From: Deltaproteobacteria bacterium
GTDB lineage: Bacteria; Myxococcota_A; Polyangia; Nannocystales; Nannocystaceae
Direction of reading: 5' to 3'
Length of the DNA: 64,000 bases
Assembly: GCA_016709225.1 (NCBI GenBank)
Contig: JADJEE010000012.1
Location: 3,143,501-3,207,500, forward strand
In this document: one piece after another, positions 56,407-64,000 of the stretch
Position numbering within the stretch: the first letter of the stretch is position 1
How the letters are laid out: each line of letters begins with the position of its first letter
Notes under the pieces: generated by a model
Database searches by the model: none
What the model saw: the letters and a program-made list of their open reading frames with translations, nothing else
Told to the model about the DNA's origin: nothing
Made by a program: the position numbers and the translations under genes

Positions 56407-57810
56407 GTGAACCTGGTCGAGCAACTCGCGCAGGTGGTCGGTGACGCTGGCCTCCTGCAGGAACCCGCCGACCTCGGCACCTACGGCAGCGACCGCTGCC
56501 GGGGACCGTGGTCGGCGTCGCCGTCCGTCGTCGTGCTCCCTGGCTCGGTGGAGCAGGTGCGTGAAGTCGTGCGCGTGGTCGCGGCGGCCGGCGGCGCGAT
56601 CGTGCCCTCGGGTGGGCGCACGGGTCTGTGTGGTGGCGCCACGGCCACCCGCGGTGAAGTCGTGGTCTCGCTCGAACGGATGCGTCGCATCGATCCGGTC
56701 GACGTCGCGGCGAGGGTCGTGCGCTGCGAGGCCGGTGCGACCGTCGAGGCGGTGCAGCTGGCAGCGGCCGCGCACGAGCTGATCTATCCCGTCGATTTCG
56801 CGGCCAAGGGCAGCGCGCAGATCGGCGGGAGCATCGCGACCAATGCCGGCGGTGTGAAGGTGCTGCGCTACGGCTCCACGCGTGCGTGGGTCAGTGGGCT
56901 CGAGGTCGTGACCGCGAACGGCGATCTCCTCGAGCTGGGTGGCGCGCTGGTGAAGGACAACACCGGCTACGATCTGCGGCAGCTCTTCATCGGTGCCGAG
57001 GGCACGCTCGGGATCGTCGTCGCCGCGACGCTCCGACTGACGCGTCCGCCCGCGGGCGTGGTGGTCGCGTTGGTGGCGGTGCCCGATGACGCATCGATCT
57101 TGCGGCTGTACGAGCGGGTGCAGCGAGGCATCACGTTGCAGGCCTTCGAGTACCTCGAGCACGGCTGCCTTCGGCACGTGATGTCCCATCGCGGACGCGA
57201 GCACGCCGGACCCTTCGAAGCGCCGAGCCATGCCTACGTGCTCGTCGAGGCCGAGCATGCCGAGGGTGAGTCGGAGGCCCAGCTGCGCGAGCGCATGATC
57301 GAGCTGTTCGCGGCTGCCGCCGCGGCCGGCGAGATCGAAGACGCGGTGGTCGCGACCACTGCGGCGCAGGCGCGGGATCTATGGTCGCTGCGCGAAGACG
57401 TGAGCGAGTCGTTGCATCGCCATCGTCCGCACAAGAACGACGTGGCGCTTCCGCTCTCGGCGCTGTTGGCGTTCCTCGCGGCGTGGCGTCCGCTGGTCGC
57501 GGAGCACCTACCCGGTGCGGAGGCGCTGTCGTTCGGCCACGTCGGCGACGGCAACCTCCATCTCAACGTGCTGCCTCCGCTCGCGCAGGACCACGGCGCG
57601 TTCATGGTCGCGTGCGAACGCTACGACGACGCGACCTACGCGCTGGTCGAGCGCCACGGTGGCAGCATCTCCGCCGAGCACGGCGTCGGACTGCTCAAGC
57701 GCGAACATCTGCACCACAGTCGCTCACCGGCGGAGCTCGCGATGATGCGCGCGATCAAACGGGCGCTCGATCCGACCGCGCTCTTCAACCCGGGTAAGGT
57801 CCTCGGTTGA
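56407..57810 (+). CDS. FAD-linked D-2-hydroxyacid dehydrogenase (D-2-hydroxyglutarate/glycolate dehydrogenase type)
   Basis: About 467 residues from the GTG at 56407; a GTG at 56347 would add 20. The FAD_binding_4 domain (about 35-215) has PSGGRTGLCGGAT, GGSIATNAGGVKVLRYG and the covalent-free FAD pocket KDNTGYDLRQLFIGAEGTLGIV. The FAD-oxidase_C domain shows HKNDVALPLS, FGHVGDGNLHLNV and GGSISAEHGVGLLK, with the metal/substrate histidines conserved. This set is closest to D-2-hydroxyglutarate dehydrogenase; glycolate oxidase subunit GlcD or D-lactate dehydrogenase are the alternatives. It passes electrons to ETF or quinone. Cytosolic. No glcE/glcF genes lie next to it, which favours the single-subunit enzyme. 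Confidence 0.88.
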   Translation: MNLVEQLAQVVGDAGLLQEPADLGTYGSDRCRGPWSASPSVVVLPGSVEQVREVVRVVAAAGGAIVPSGGRTGLCGGATATRGEVVVSLERMRRIDPVDVAARVVRCEAGATVEAVQLAAAAHELIYPVDFAAKGSAQIGGSIATNAGGVKVLRYGSTRAWVSGLEVVTANGDLLELGGALVKDNTGYDLRQLFIGAEGTLGIVVAATLRLTRPPAGVVVALVAVPDDASILRLYERVQRGITLQAFEYLEHGCLRHVMSHRGREHAGPFEAPSHAYVLVEAEHAEGESEAQLRERMIELFAAAAAAGEIEDAVVATTAAQARDLWSLREDVSESLHRHRPHKNDVALPLSALLAFLAAWRPLVAEHLPGAEALSFGHVGDGNLHLNVLPPLAQDHGAFMVACERYDDATYALVERHGGSISAEHGVGLLKREHLHHSRSPAELAMMRAIKRALDPTALFNPGKVLG

Positions 57811-57842
57811 CCGTCGGTCGCGAACCTGCCGTAAATGGTCGG

Positions 57843-58739
57843 GTGACCTTTTTCCATGGCTCGCGTCTCGGTTCTGCGCTCGTGCTGGTGTTCGCGTGCT
57901 CGTTCGACTCGTCCGGCAGCGGCGGCGGATCGGGGGATGCGGGCAGCACGGGCGGTAGCGGCAGCGCGTCCTCCACGAGCGCCACGGTGGGCGACTCGTC
58001 GACGGCGGCGTCACTGGACGGTTCGGCCAGTGCTTCGGCCAGCACGACGGCCGGCACCACGGCGAGCACCACGGCCGGGACCACGGACGGCACGACCACG
58101 GCGACCGGCGATGGTTCGTCGAGCACGTCGGGCAGCGCCAGCAGCGATGGCGGCAGCACGGCGGGCGACGGCAGCTCGAGCACCGGCGGTCAGCCTGCGA
58201 CGTATCACCTGCAGCACGGCGATCAGACCGCCTGCGATGATCCGCTGTGGTGCTACTTCAACGGCAATGTGCTGAGCCCCGCCGGCGATCCCATCGAGGG
58301 GCAGGAGTGCTTCACGGCGCCGATCAGCCCGCCGTTCGAGCTGCTCTCGATGCACTACTCGGTGGCGGCGGTGCACACCGATCTGGAGGACTTCGAGCTC
58401 CGCGTCTACGAGCGTGATGGCGGTGGCCCCTCCAACCTCATCGAGCAGGTGGTGCTGACGCAGCTCGACGCGTCGCCGATGGAACACGACTACGAGTTCG
58501 CGGCGCCGATCCAGATCGATACGCAGGAGTTCTGCATCGGCTTTGCCACCACGGCGCCCGGGCTCGCTTCCGCGCTGGGCATGGCCGTCGACACCGACTC
58601 CACGGTCGGGGATGCCTCGTTCTTTCGTATGGAGGGCAACGGTGCTTGCAACGTTCCGGACTGGGAGGACGTGGTGAGCTTTCAGCCCAATCCCTTCGGG
58701 AATTGGTGCATGGACGCGGAGATCCGCGAGATTCCCTGA
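57843..58739 (+). CDS. lipoprotein with Ser/Thr/Gly linker
   Basis: 298 residues from the GTG at 57843, chosen because it gives the signal MTFFHGSRLGSALVLVFAC with a lipobox. A TTG at 57807 overlapping the previous stop is possible. Residues ~20-130 are a low-complexity Ser/Thr/Gly/Ala/Asp linker (STTAGTTASTTAGTTDGTT), a hallmark of Nannocystaceae surface lipoproteins. The C-terminal ~165 residues form a beta-rich domain with five or six cysteines (TACDDPLWCYF, EGQECF, EFCIGFA, GACNVPDW, NWCMDA). The domain is not recognised; a carbohydrate- or adhesion-type beta sandwich is plausible. Confidence 0.75.
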   Translation: MTFFHGSRLGSALVLVFACSFDSSGSGGGSGDAGSTGGSGSASSTSATVGDSSTAASLDGSASASASTTAGTTASTTAGTTDGTTTATGDGSSSTSGSASSDGGSTAGDGSSSTGGQPATYHLQHGDQTACDDPLWCYFNGNVLSPAGDPIEGQECFTAPISPPFELLSMHYSVAAVHTDLEDFELRVYERDGGGPSNLIEQVVLTQLDASPMEHDYEFAAPIQIDTQEFCIGFATTAPGLASALGMAVDTDSTVGDASFFRMEGNGACNVPDWEDVVSFQPNPFGNWCMDAEIREIP

Positions 58740-58797
58740 TCCGGCGCGAACGCCGACGCCCGTGACGCGTGCGCGTGCGTTGCTATCCTCTGCGCAC

Positions 58798-59343
58798 TTG
58801 GCCTGGTTGTTCGAGTTGCTGCGGCTGGTCTTCGAGCCCCGCGCTTCCTCTGCGATCGCTGCGTTGCTGGTCGGGCAGCCGAGCCTCGCCACGGAGCTCA
58901 CGCACATCTGCCGACGCGAGTCGCACTGTCGCGTGGTCGCGGCACATCCGGCCGATGCGTGGGCGGGGGCCTCGATGCGGCGCAACGCGATCCGCGTGGG
59001 CTGGCTCGATCCACGCTGCCCGTTCCACCACGGTGACCCCGAGCGCTTCTCGACCCGCGGCACGCACGGTCTGAGCGCGGCCTACAGCCTGCGGTTCCTC
59101 GGTGACTGCCTGCCGCCCGAGGTGCTCGACGTGCCGATGGTGTCGGCGATCGCCGCGGCGCGTCGGGCCCAGGCGCAGTGTCGACATCACGGCGCGTGCA
59201 CGGTCGAGGCGCGACACCGGCTGTGGGCGGGCGCCAACCGAACGCCGCGGCCGCGCGAGCTCAGCCGGCGCCGGGCTCCGGCGCGGCCGCGCCGGCGGGT
59301 GGCAGCACCAACGCCTGCTGCTGGGGCGTCAACGGCTGGTTGA
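58798..59343 (+). CDS. hypothetical protein, possibly lysozyme-like
   Basis: About 181 residues from a TTG at 58798. A GTG at 58762 is possible, but a TGC-TATCCT extended -10 at 58781-58789 lies right before the TTG, which favours the later, near-leaderless start. The core reads LATELTHICRRESHCRVV, then WSTRG-like FSTRGTHGLSAAYSLRFL and DVPMVSAIAAARRA. The E/S...RGxxGL..AY pattern recalls lytic-transglycosylase domains (catalytic Glu in ICRRES), but this is tentative. Four to six cysteines suggest export, though no signal peptide is evident. The last 83 bp are antisense to the 3' end of the gene at 59261-60043. Confidence 0.55.
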   Translation: MAWLFELLRLVFEPRASSAIAALLVGQPSLATELTHICRRESHCRVVAAHPADAWAGASMRRNAIRVGWLDPRCPFHHGDPERFSTRGTHGLSAAYSLRFLGDCLPPEVLDVPMVSAIAAARRAQAQCRHHGACTVEARHRLWAGANRTPRPRELSRRRAPARPRRRVAAPTPAAGASTAG

Positions 59344-60043
59344 GGATCACCTCGACCTTGGTGCGCGCCCAGTCCTCGTCGACGGTCGAGACGACCACGC
59401 GGTACTGCTTGCCGTCGATCAGCAGTCGGGCGGCGCGGTTGAACCACGAGTAGACCGTCGCATTGCCACCGGGTGCATCGACCTTGGGCTCACCGGGCAG
59501 CGTGAGACCGACGTAGGCGAGCGCGGTCGCGGGTGCGAACGGTCCGCTCGCGCCGAGCAGCCCGTCGAACGCGACCGCGGTGGCCTTGCCGTCCTCGTAC
59601 TCGATGCCGACCGCCTTGAACGCACCATTCTTGTCGCCGTAGCGCTGCATCGCGAAGGCGCACTGGAACCACGTGCGCTCGGGCAGGTAGCGCACGCACG
59701 ACTTGCGAGCCATGCCCTTGCCCAGCGGCTCGGCGAGCTGCGCCTCGACCTCGGCCGGTGACTTGCCGAGCAGTCCGGCCAGGGGCAGCGGCCCGTCGCC
59801 GACGGTGGCGAGCGGCTGGTCGGGCGCCGCCTTGGCGTCGGGACCGGTCCCTGCCTTGGTGTCCGGCGTCTTGCTGTCCGGTGTCTTGCTGTCCGTCACC
59901 GGCGGCACCTGCTGGGGAACCGGTGTCTTGCCGTCGAGCTTCGCGGCGGTACCCGGGGGCCGCTCGTCCGCACAGCCGCTCGCTGCCAGGGCAGCCAACA
60001 CGAAGACCATGGTCGACCAACGATCGCGCACGCAGCGAGGCAT
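59261..60043 (-). CDS. lipoprotein, unknown
   Basis: 260 residues from the ATG at 60043. Signal MPRCVRDRWSTMVFVLAALAASGC with lipidation at Cys-24. A Pro/Lys/Thr/Asp linker with TDSKTPDSKTPDTK repeats precedes a ~170-residue globular domain. The domain starts LAGLLGKSPAEVEAQL and contains CVRYLPERTWFQCAFAMQRYGDK, GIEYEDGKATAVAFDGL, and a final VSTVDEDWARTKVEVILNQPL. The domain looks like an SmpA/BamE- or PepSY-like alpha/beta fold ('G.s..eV...lG') but is unassigned. It is probably an outer-membrane-anchored periplasmic protein. Confidence 0.7.
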   Translation of the reverse strand: MPRCVRDRWSTMVFVLAALAASGCADERPPGTAAKLDGKTPVPQQVPPVTDSKTPDSKTPDTKAGTGPDAKAAPDQPLATVGDGPLPLAGLLGKSPAEVEAQLAEPLGKGMARKSCVRYLPERTWFQCAFAMQRYGDKNGAFKAVGIEYEDGKATAVAFDGLLGASGPFAPATALAYVGLTLPGEPKVDAPGGNATVYSWFNRAARLLIDGKQYRVVVSTVDEDWARTKVEVILNQPLTPQQQALVLPPAGAAAPEPGAG

Positions 60044-60135
60044 CGGTCCCGACCGTACCCCCAAATCGGTCGCGCGCGCAGCTTCACGGGTACGATCCCG
60101 CGAACCCGGCGCATGCGGTCGCGCCCGAGCCGTCG

Positions 60136-60165
60136 TTGCCTGGCTTCGCCGCGGGCTGCTACGCT
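60136..60165 (+). promoter_or_regulatory. promoter of tRNA-Leu(UAG)
   Basis: TTGCCT (60136-60141), an 18-bp spacer, TACGCT (60160-60165), ending 16 bases before the tRNA. Confidence 0.5.
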
Positions 60166-60181
60166 GCGTCCGCGCCCGTAG

Positions 60182-60264
<83 letters not shown>

Positions 60265-61083
60265 CTACGGATCCTTGGTGCGCGCCAGCGAAGGCGGCGG
60301 CGCGGCGCTGCGATGGATCTCGAGATCCAGGCTGAACAGGTGCTCGTCCACGGTGAAGACGATGCGGTGGCCATGCTCCTCGACCTTGCCGAGGAAGCCG
60401 CGCTGGTCGAGGTGCACGCGCTCGCTCGGCCGTGTCCGCCACCAGCTGTCGCGACGACTGCGAACCGTGAGCTCGTGCTCGAGCACCAGCTCCGGCGCGG
60501 GCTGGCCACGCTTGGCGGTGCCGACCAGACGCGGCGTCGCATCGAGGCTCAGCGCGATCTCCAGCTCACCGCCCTCGAGCCGCACGGTCTGATCGACGGT
60601 CGCGTTCATGCCGAGGATGGTCGTGACGACCGGCTGCGACAGCACCTTGCCGACCGCATCGGTGTCGGGATCGGGCGCGCCGACCTGCAGCTGATCATCC
60701 GGGTACAGCCGCAGCGTCGCGCGCACCTGCACCGCCTGCGGATTCGAGAGCTCGTGGGAGAATTCCTGCGTCGGGGCGTCGCCGACCAGCTGCGCCACGT
60801 TGGCCTTCCCGACCCGGACCTCGGGCGGCGGGGAGAAATCGATCGCGCGTGTCACCACCAGGATCGCGCCGGCGACCACCACGAGGTATCCGTTCCTGCG
60901 TGACCACGCGAAGGCGCGGCGCAGGCGTCCGTGACGGGCTGCGGGCTGCGCCGATGCATCGGCCTCGCCGTCGCACGCATCGCCCATGACGCACGACGCG
61001 TCGGCATCGGCGTCGACGTCGGTTGGGATCTCGCCAGGCTCGTCCACAGCCCGCCGAAGCTGGCACAGCGCCGAGACGGCCAC
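60265..61083 (-). CDS. single-pass membrane protein, unknown
   Basis: 272 residues if started at the GTG at 61083, 34 bp after the stop of the RNA methyltransferase gene; the ATG at 60987 is an alternative. An acidic N-terminus (TDVDADADASC) and a basic stretch (RHGRLRRAFAWSRRNG) precede one membrane helix (YLVVVAGAILVVTRAI). A ~170-residue beta-rich domain follows, presumably periplasmic (VQVRATLRLYPDDQLQVGAPDPD; LEGGELEIALSLDATPRLVG; RIVFTVDEHLFSLDLEI). No family is recognised. The N-in topology follows the positive-inside rule. Confidence 0.65.
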   Translation of the reverse strand: MAVSALCQLRRAVDEPGEIPTDVDADADASCVMGDACDGEADASAQPAARHGRLRRAFAWSRRNGYLVVVAGAILVVTRAIDFSPPPEVRVGKANVAQLVGDAPTQEFSHELSNPQAVQVRATLRLYPDDQLQVGAPDPDTDAVGKVLSQPVVTTILGMNATVDQTVRLEGGELEIALSLDATPRLVGTAKRGQPAPELVLEHELTVRSRRDSWWRTRPSERVHLDQRGFLGKVEEHGHRIVFTVDEHLFSLDLEIHRSAAPPPSLARTKDP

Positions 61084-61117
61084 CAAGTTCCCGGCGAATT
61101 CCGCGGGGCTCGAGCGC

Positions 61118-61858
61118 TCACTCGACGTGCGCGCCGAGCCCGGCCCGCAGGGCATAGGCCGCGATCCCGAAGGCCACCGACACATTCAGCGATCGCTTGT
61201 GGCCGAGCATCGGGATGAACACGACGCGCTCGCACAGCGCGAGGACGCGGGGGTCGACGCCGGAGACCTCGTGGCCGAGCACCAACATCACGGCCCGATC
61301 GTGGGCCGCCGCGCGGGTCTGCGCGGCGAACAGATCGACCGCCCGCTCGCCGCCCTCGAGGGCCCACAGCGACCAACCCTCCGCGAGGCACTGCGTGGCC
61401 GCCTCGATGGCATCGGCGTGTCGCCGCCATGGCACCGAGAGCTCTGCGCCGAGGGCGGTCTTCGCGAAGCCGGGGTGGGCCGGCGTGGGCGTGATCCCGG
61501 CGAGCACCGCCAGCGAGACGCCGACGCCATCGGCGGTCCGAAAGATGCCACCGACGTTGCGCAGGCTCCGAACGTTGTCGAGCAGCAGGCCGAGCCGGCG
61601 CGTGTGTCCACCCGCGCCCGCGCCGAGGTCCACGCTCGCGGCGCTCGCCGTCTGGGCGTGTGTCGTCGGCCGGTCTTGCGCGGGAGTCGGCACCTCGGCG
61701 CTGGTGTAGGGCTCGTCGACGAACTGGGTCGGCGCGCCGCACAGCGGGCAGCGCTCACCGAGTGGGCTGCCGTCGTCGACCGGAAAGCGCAGCCCGCAGC
61801 CGCCGGCACAGAGTCGGGCCCGAAAGCGTCGCGTCGCGCCGGTGGTGTCAACGGACAT
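61118..61858 (-). CDS. SpoU/TrmH-family RNA 2'-O-methyltransferase with N-terminal zinc ribbon
   Basis: 246 residues from the ATG at 61858. A short N-terminal Cys-rich unit (LCAGGCGLRFPV, then RCPLCGAP) looks like a zinc ribbon. The SPOUT domain (about 85-246) carries the three SpoU motifs: motif 1 LLLDNVRSLRNVGGIFRTADG, motif 2 MLVLGHEVSGVD, and motif 3 IPMLGHKRSLNVSVAFGIAAY. The Asn and Ser of these motifs form the SAM/ribose site. The target is probably tRNA or rRNA 2'-OH; which one cannot be told. The zinc-ribbon extension is unusual. It is divergent from 61887 with 28 bp between starts. Confidence 0.9.
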   Translation of the reverse strand: MSVDTTGATRRFRARLCAGGCGLRFPVDDGSPLGERCPLCGAPTQFVDEPYTSAEVPTPAQDRPTTHAQTASAASVDLGAGAGGHTRRLGLLLDNVRSLRNVGGIFRTADGVGVSLAVLAGITPTPAHPGFAKTALGAELSVPWRRHADAIEAATQCLAEGWSLWALEGGERAVDLFAAQTRAAAHDRAVMLVLGHEVSGVDPRVLALCERVVFIPMLGHKRSLNVSVAFGIAAYALRAGLGAHVE

Positions 61859-61867
61859 CGCGGGGGA

Positions 61868-61876
61868 TGCTATCCT
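61868..61876 (+). promoter_or_regulatory. extended -10 element
   Basis: TGC-TATCCT (61868-61876) ends ten bases before the GTG at 61887. No good -35 is seen, as expected for an extended -10. The same 9-mer precedes the start of the gene at 58798. A very short or absent leader is implied. Confidence 0.45.
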
Positions 61877-61886
61877 GCAAGCGATC

Positions 61887-62291
61887 GTGGTGTATCGCGA
61901 CGACCGCCAGGCGCTCTCTCTGCAGGTTGCCGAGCTCGAGCGCGAGAACGATCGCCTGCGCGAAGAGCTCGACACCCTGCGTGGTGAGGCCAAGCGAGCC
62001 CGCGACGAGGACCGCGAGACCCGCCGCCGCGCCAGCGCCGAGGCCGGCTGCGTGGCCTGCGGTGGGTCGCTGCTGCCGGTTGCGTTGTTTGCGGGCCGCA
62101 ACCTCAAGGCGCCGATCCCCATCTCGCTGTCGACCCTGCGCTTCGGCGATCCGGACGGGGGCTTCACGCGGTCGGCCCCCGTGCGCGCGCGGGTGTGCTC
62201 GAGCTGCGGCTACGTGCACTGCTTCATCGACATCGAGCGCGCCGGCGACGTCGCGTCGGCGGTCGCGTTCGACACACCCGACGAGGGCTGA
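61887..62291 (+). CDS. small coiled-coil zinc-ribbon protein
   Basis: 134 residues from the GTG at 61887; the frame is open from 61842, but that would overlap the divergent gene. An N-terminal coiled coil (LQVAELERENDRLREELDTL) is followed by a basic stretch. A putative zinc ribbon uses CVACGG and CSSCGYVHC as its two CxxC knuckles, separated by ~60 residues containing an IPISLSTLRFGD strand. It resembles small nucleic-acid-associated zinc-ribbon proteins, with no named family known to me. It lies 85 bp before the cytidylyltransferase gene. Confidence 0.7.
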   Translation: MVYRDDRQALSLQVAELERENDRLREELDTLRGEAKRARDEDRETRRRASAEAGCVACGGSLLPVALFAGRNLKAPIPISLSTLRFGDPDGGFTRSAPVRARVCSSCGYVHCFIDIERAGDVASAVAFDTPDEG

Positions 62292-62376
62292 ACCGCGGGG
62301 CCGCGCTCCAGGGGTGTGGCCCCAAGCGGGACGTGGCCTGGATCGCCTGCGTGGCCTGCTGCACGAAGCCACCTGT

Positions 62377-63555
62377 ATGACGACGGTCGCGCTCATCCCC
62401 GCCCGCGGCGGCAGCAAGGGCATCCCGCGCAAGAACCTGGTCGCGATCGGCGGCCGGCCGCTGCTGGTCCACAGCATTGCCCATGCACGCGCGACCGCGG
62501 GCATCGATCGCGTGTTTGTCAGCACCGACGACGACGAGATCGCCGACGTTGCGACCTCGGCCGGCGCGCAGATCATCCGCCGTCCGGCGGAGCTGGGCAG
62601 CGACACCGCGTCGACCGAGTCCGCCATCGAGCACGCGCTTGCGAGCATGCGCGCCGACGGGCTCGTGCCCGATCGCGTGGTGTTGCTGCAGGCGACCTCG
62701 CCGTTTCGCAGCCCCGGTCAGCTCGACGCCGCGCTGCAGCGGTTCGACCGCGAGGGCTGCGACAGCATGCTGTCGGTGGTGCGCTTCTGCGGCTTCGTAT
62801 GGCGCGATGACGGCCACGGCGCGGCGCCGTGCACCTACGAGCCGGGCGCGCGGCCGCGGCGACAGGACATCCGCGGCATCACGCTCGAGACCGGCTCGTT
62901 CTACGTGTTCACCCGCGCGATCTTCGAGGCCACGGGGGCGCGGCTGGGCGGTCGCATCGCGACCTTCGAGGTGCCCGAGGCCGATGCGATCGACATCGAC
63001 GAGCCGGCCGACCTCGAGCGCGCCCGCGCCGAGGCGCTGCGGCGGGGGTTCGGTGCCGATGTCGACCTCGCGGCCATCACGTGGCTGTGGCTCGATGTCG
63101 ACGGCACCATGACCGACGGCGCGATGTACTACGGCGAGCAGGGCGACGAGCTGAAGCGCTTCGACACCCGCGATGGTGCCGGCATCGCGGCGTTCAAGCG
63201 CGCCGGCGGCCGCGTCGCGATCGTCACCGGCGAGCAGAGCACGGCCGCGGGGCGCCGCGCCGAGAAGCTGCAGGTCGATCACGTCGTGCTCGGCTGCCAG
63301 GACAAGGGCGCCGCGTTCGGCGAGTTCTGCCGCCGCTTCCGCGTGGCGCCGGAGCAGGTGCTCGCGATGGGCGACGACCTCGGCGACTTGCCACTGGTCG
63401 GGCGAGTCGGCGTGTTCGTGGCGCCACGCGATGCGCACGCCCAGGTGCGCGCGTGCGCCGACTGGATCACGCAACGCGATGGCGGCCACGGGGCCGTGCG
63501 CGAGGTGACCGATCGCCTGGTGCACGCGCGCGCGAGCCTGCGGCGCGCGGCCTGA
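62377..63555 (+). CDS. CMP-acylneuraminate cytidylyltransferase fused to KdsC-like HAD phosphatase
   Basis: 392 residues from the ATG at 62377. The N-terminal ~225 residues are a CMP-sialic-acid-type synthetase: LIPARGGSKGIPRKNL nucleotide-binding loop, FVSTDDDEIADVA, LLQATSPFRS, and GSFYVFTR. The C-terminal ~160 residues are a HAD phosphatase of the KdsC type: motif I LDVDGTMTDG with nucleophile Asp, motif II IVTGEQS, Lys in CQDKG, and motif III MGDDLGDLPL. The fusion parallels the two-domain vertebrate CMAS. It would dephosphorylate a nonulosonate 9-phosphate (or act as a tetramerisation module) and activate the sugar with CTP. No neuB/neuC lies in the window. It probably feeds surface glycan synthesis. 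Confidence 0.88.
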   Translation: MTTVALIPARGGSKGIPRKNLVAIGGRPLLVHSIAHARATAGIDRVFVSTDDDEIADVATSAGAQIIRRPAELGSDTASTESAIEHALASMRADGLVPDRVVLLQATSPFRSPGQLDAALQRFDREGCDSMLSVVRFCGFVWRDDGHGAAPCTYEPGARPRRQDIRGITLETGSFYVFTRAIFEATGARLGGRIATFEVPEADAIDIDEPADLERARAEALRRGFGADVDLAAITWLWLDVDGTMTDGAMYYGEQGDELKRFDTRDGAGIAAFKRAGGRVAIVTGEQSTAAGRRAEKLQVDHVVLGCQDKGAAFGEFCRRFRVAPEQVLAMGDDLGDLPLVGRVGVFVAPRDAHAQVRACADWITQRDGGHGAVREVTDRLVHARASLRRAA

Positions 63556-64000
63556 TCACTGCTCGGCGAGCCAACGCTCGGCGTCGATCGCTGCCATGCA
63601 GCCGGTGCCCGCGGCGGTCACGGCCTGGCGGTAGACCTTGTCGGCCACGTCACCGCAGACGAACACGCCGTGCACGCTGGTGTACGTGCTGCCGGGCCTG
63701 TCGATCTTGATGTAGCCGGCCTCGTCCATGTCGAGCTTGCCGACGAAGGGCTTGCTGTTGGGCTCGTGGCCGATGGCGAGGAACATGCCGGTGACCGCGA
63801 GCGTCTCGTCGGGCCCGCCGGTGGTGTCCTCGAGCAGCAGGCCGCTGACGCCGTCGCTGCCGAGGACCTCCTTCACGTTGCGGTTGTAGTGAACCGTGAT
63901 CTTCGGGTTCTCGAGCACGCGGCGCTGCATGACCTTGCTCGCGCGGAAGCTGTCGCGGCGGTGGATCAGGTGCACCGAACGGCACATGCGCGTGAGGTAC
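63556..64000 (-). CDS. trxB: thioredoxin reductase, C-terminal part (5' end outside window)
   Basis: The frame continues past the right edge (codons before Met-63987 read YLTR). Visible are the NADPH-domain end VHLIHRRDSFRASKVMQ, whose HRRDxFRA motif binds the NADPH 2'-phosphate. Strands VTGMFLAIGHEPNS and the second FAD motif GVFVCGDVADKVYRQAVTAAGTGCMAAIDAERWL follow. The redox CxxC lies outside the window. It reduces thioredoxin with NADPH in the cytosol. It is convergent with the cytidylyltransferase gene, whose stop it abuts. Confidence 0.93.
   Translation of the reverse strand, partial: YLTRMCRSVHLIHRRDSFRASKVMQRRVLENPKITVHYNRNVKEVLGSDGVSGLLLEDTTGGPDETLAVTGMFLAIGHEPNSKPFVGKLDMDEAGYIKIDRPGSTYTSVHGVFVCGDVADKVYRQAVTAAGTGCMAAIDAERWLAEQ

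Overview
The window reads as chromosomal DNA of a high-GC Myxococcota (deltaproteobacterial) bacterium, most likely of the Nannocystaceae branch. The indications are the very GC-rich codon use, many lipoproteins with Ser/Thr/Gly-rich linkers behind a lipobox, paired Cys-rich CC...CVC...CC modules, an FHA/GAF/Ser-Thr-kinase style of signalling, and a long block resembling the Glt (Agl) gliding-motility machinery of Myxococcus. The taxonomic call is inference; no rRNA gene is present. I saw no insertion sequence, phage, integrase or CRISPR array.

Layout. 1-11 kb: a methyltransferase cut by the left edge, two small unknown proteins, a GAF/AAA+/Fis regulator whose sigma-54 contact loop is altered, a three-gene overlapping cassette headed by an FG-GAP lipoprotein, a kinase-AAA-TPR giant regulator and a Cys-repeat lipoprotein. 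11-16.2 kb: housekeeping translation genes, rimO on the minus strand and then the conserved rpsP-khpA-rimM-trmD-rplS-yraN run, ended by a strong bidirectional terminator. 16.2-17.7 kb: a Cys-rich lipoprotein and an 855-bp stretch with no gene.

17.7-44 kb: the main feature of the window. All genes are on the plus strand: a GltC-like TPR protein, GltD-like, GltE-like lipoprotein, GltF/CglF-like, two successive FHA + AgmX/PglI-type proteins (GltG-like), a TPR lipoprotein and a ~4000-residue TPR protein like GltI/AgmK. In Myxococcus these proteins form the envelope-spanning focal-adhesion complex. The giant gene carries an apparent frameshift near its 5' end. It also has a disordered segment with five T-x-x-[LIV]-P motifs, which could be docking sites for the neighbouring FHA proteins.

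44-50.5 kb: a short hydantoinase-B-like protein, an FHA-GAF-class III cyclase, a small membrane protein and a protein with a methyltransferase-like head and a very long coiled coil. 50.6-64 kb: two tRNA-Leu genes (CAG and UAG), a HEAT + cyclophilin lipoprotein, a ThiD-like kinase, a leucine-rich-repeat lipoprotein, a D-2-hydroxyglutarate/glycolate dehydrogenase-type flavoenzyme, several lipoproteins, a SpoU-type RNA methyltransferase, a cytidylyltransferase-HAD fusion and the C-terminal part of thioredoxin reductase cut by the right edge.

Functional names rest on motif recognition and memory of the families; no database search was possible.
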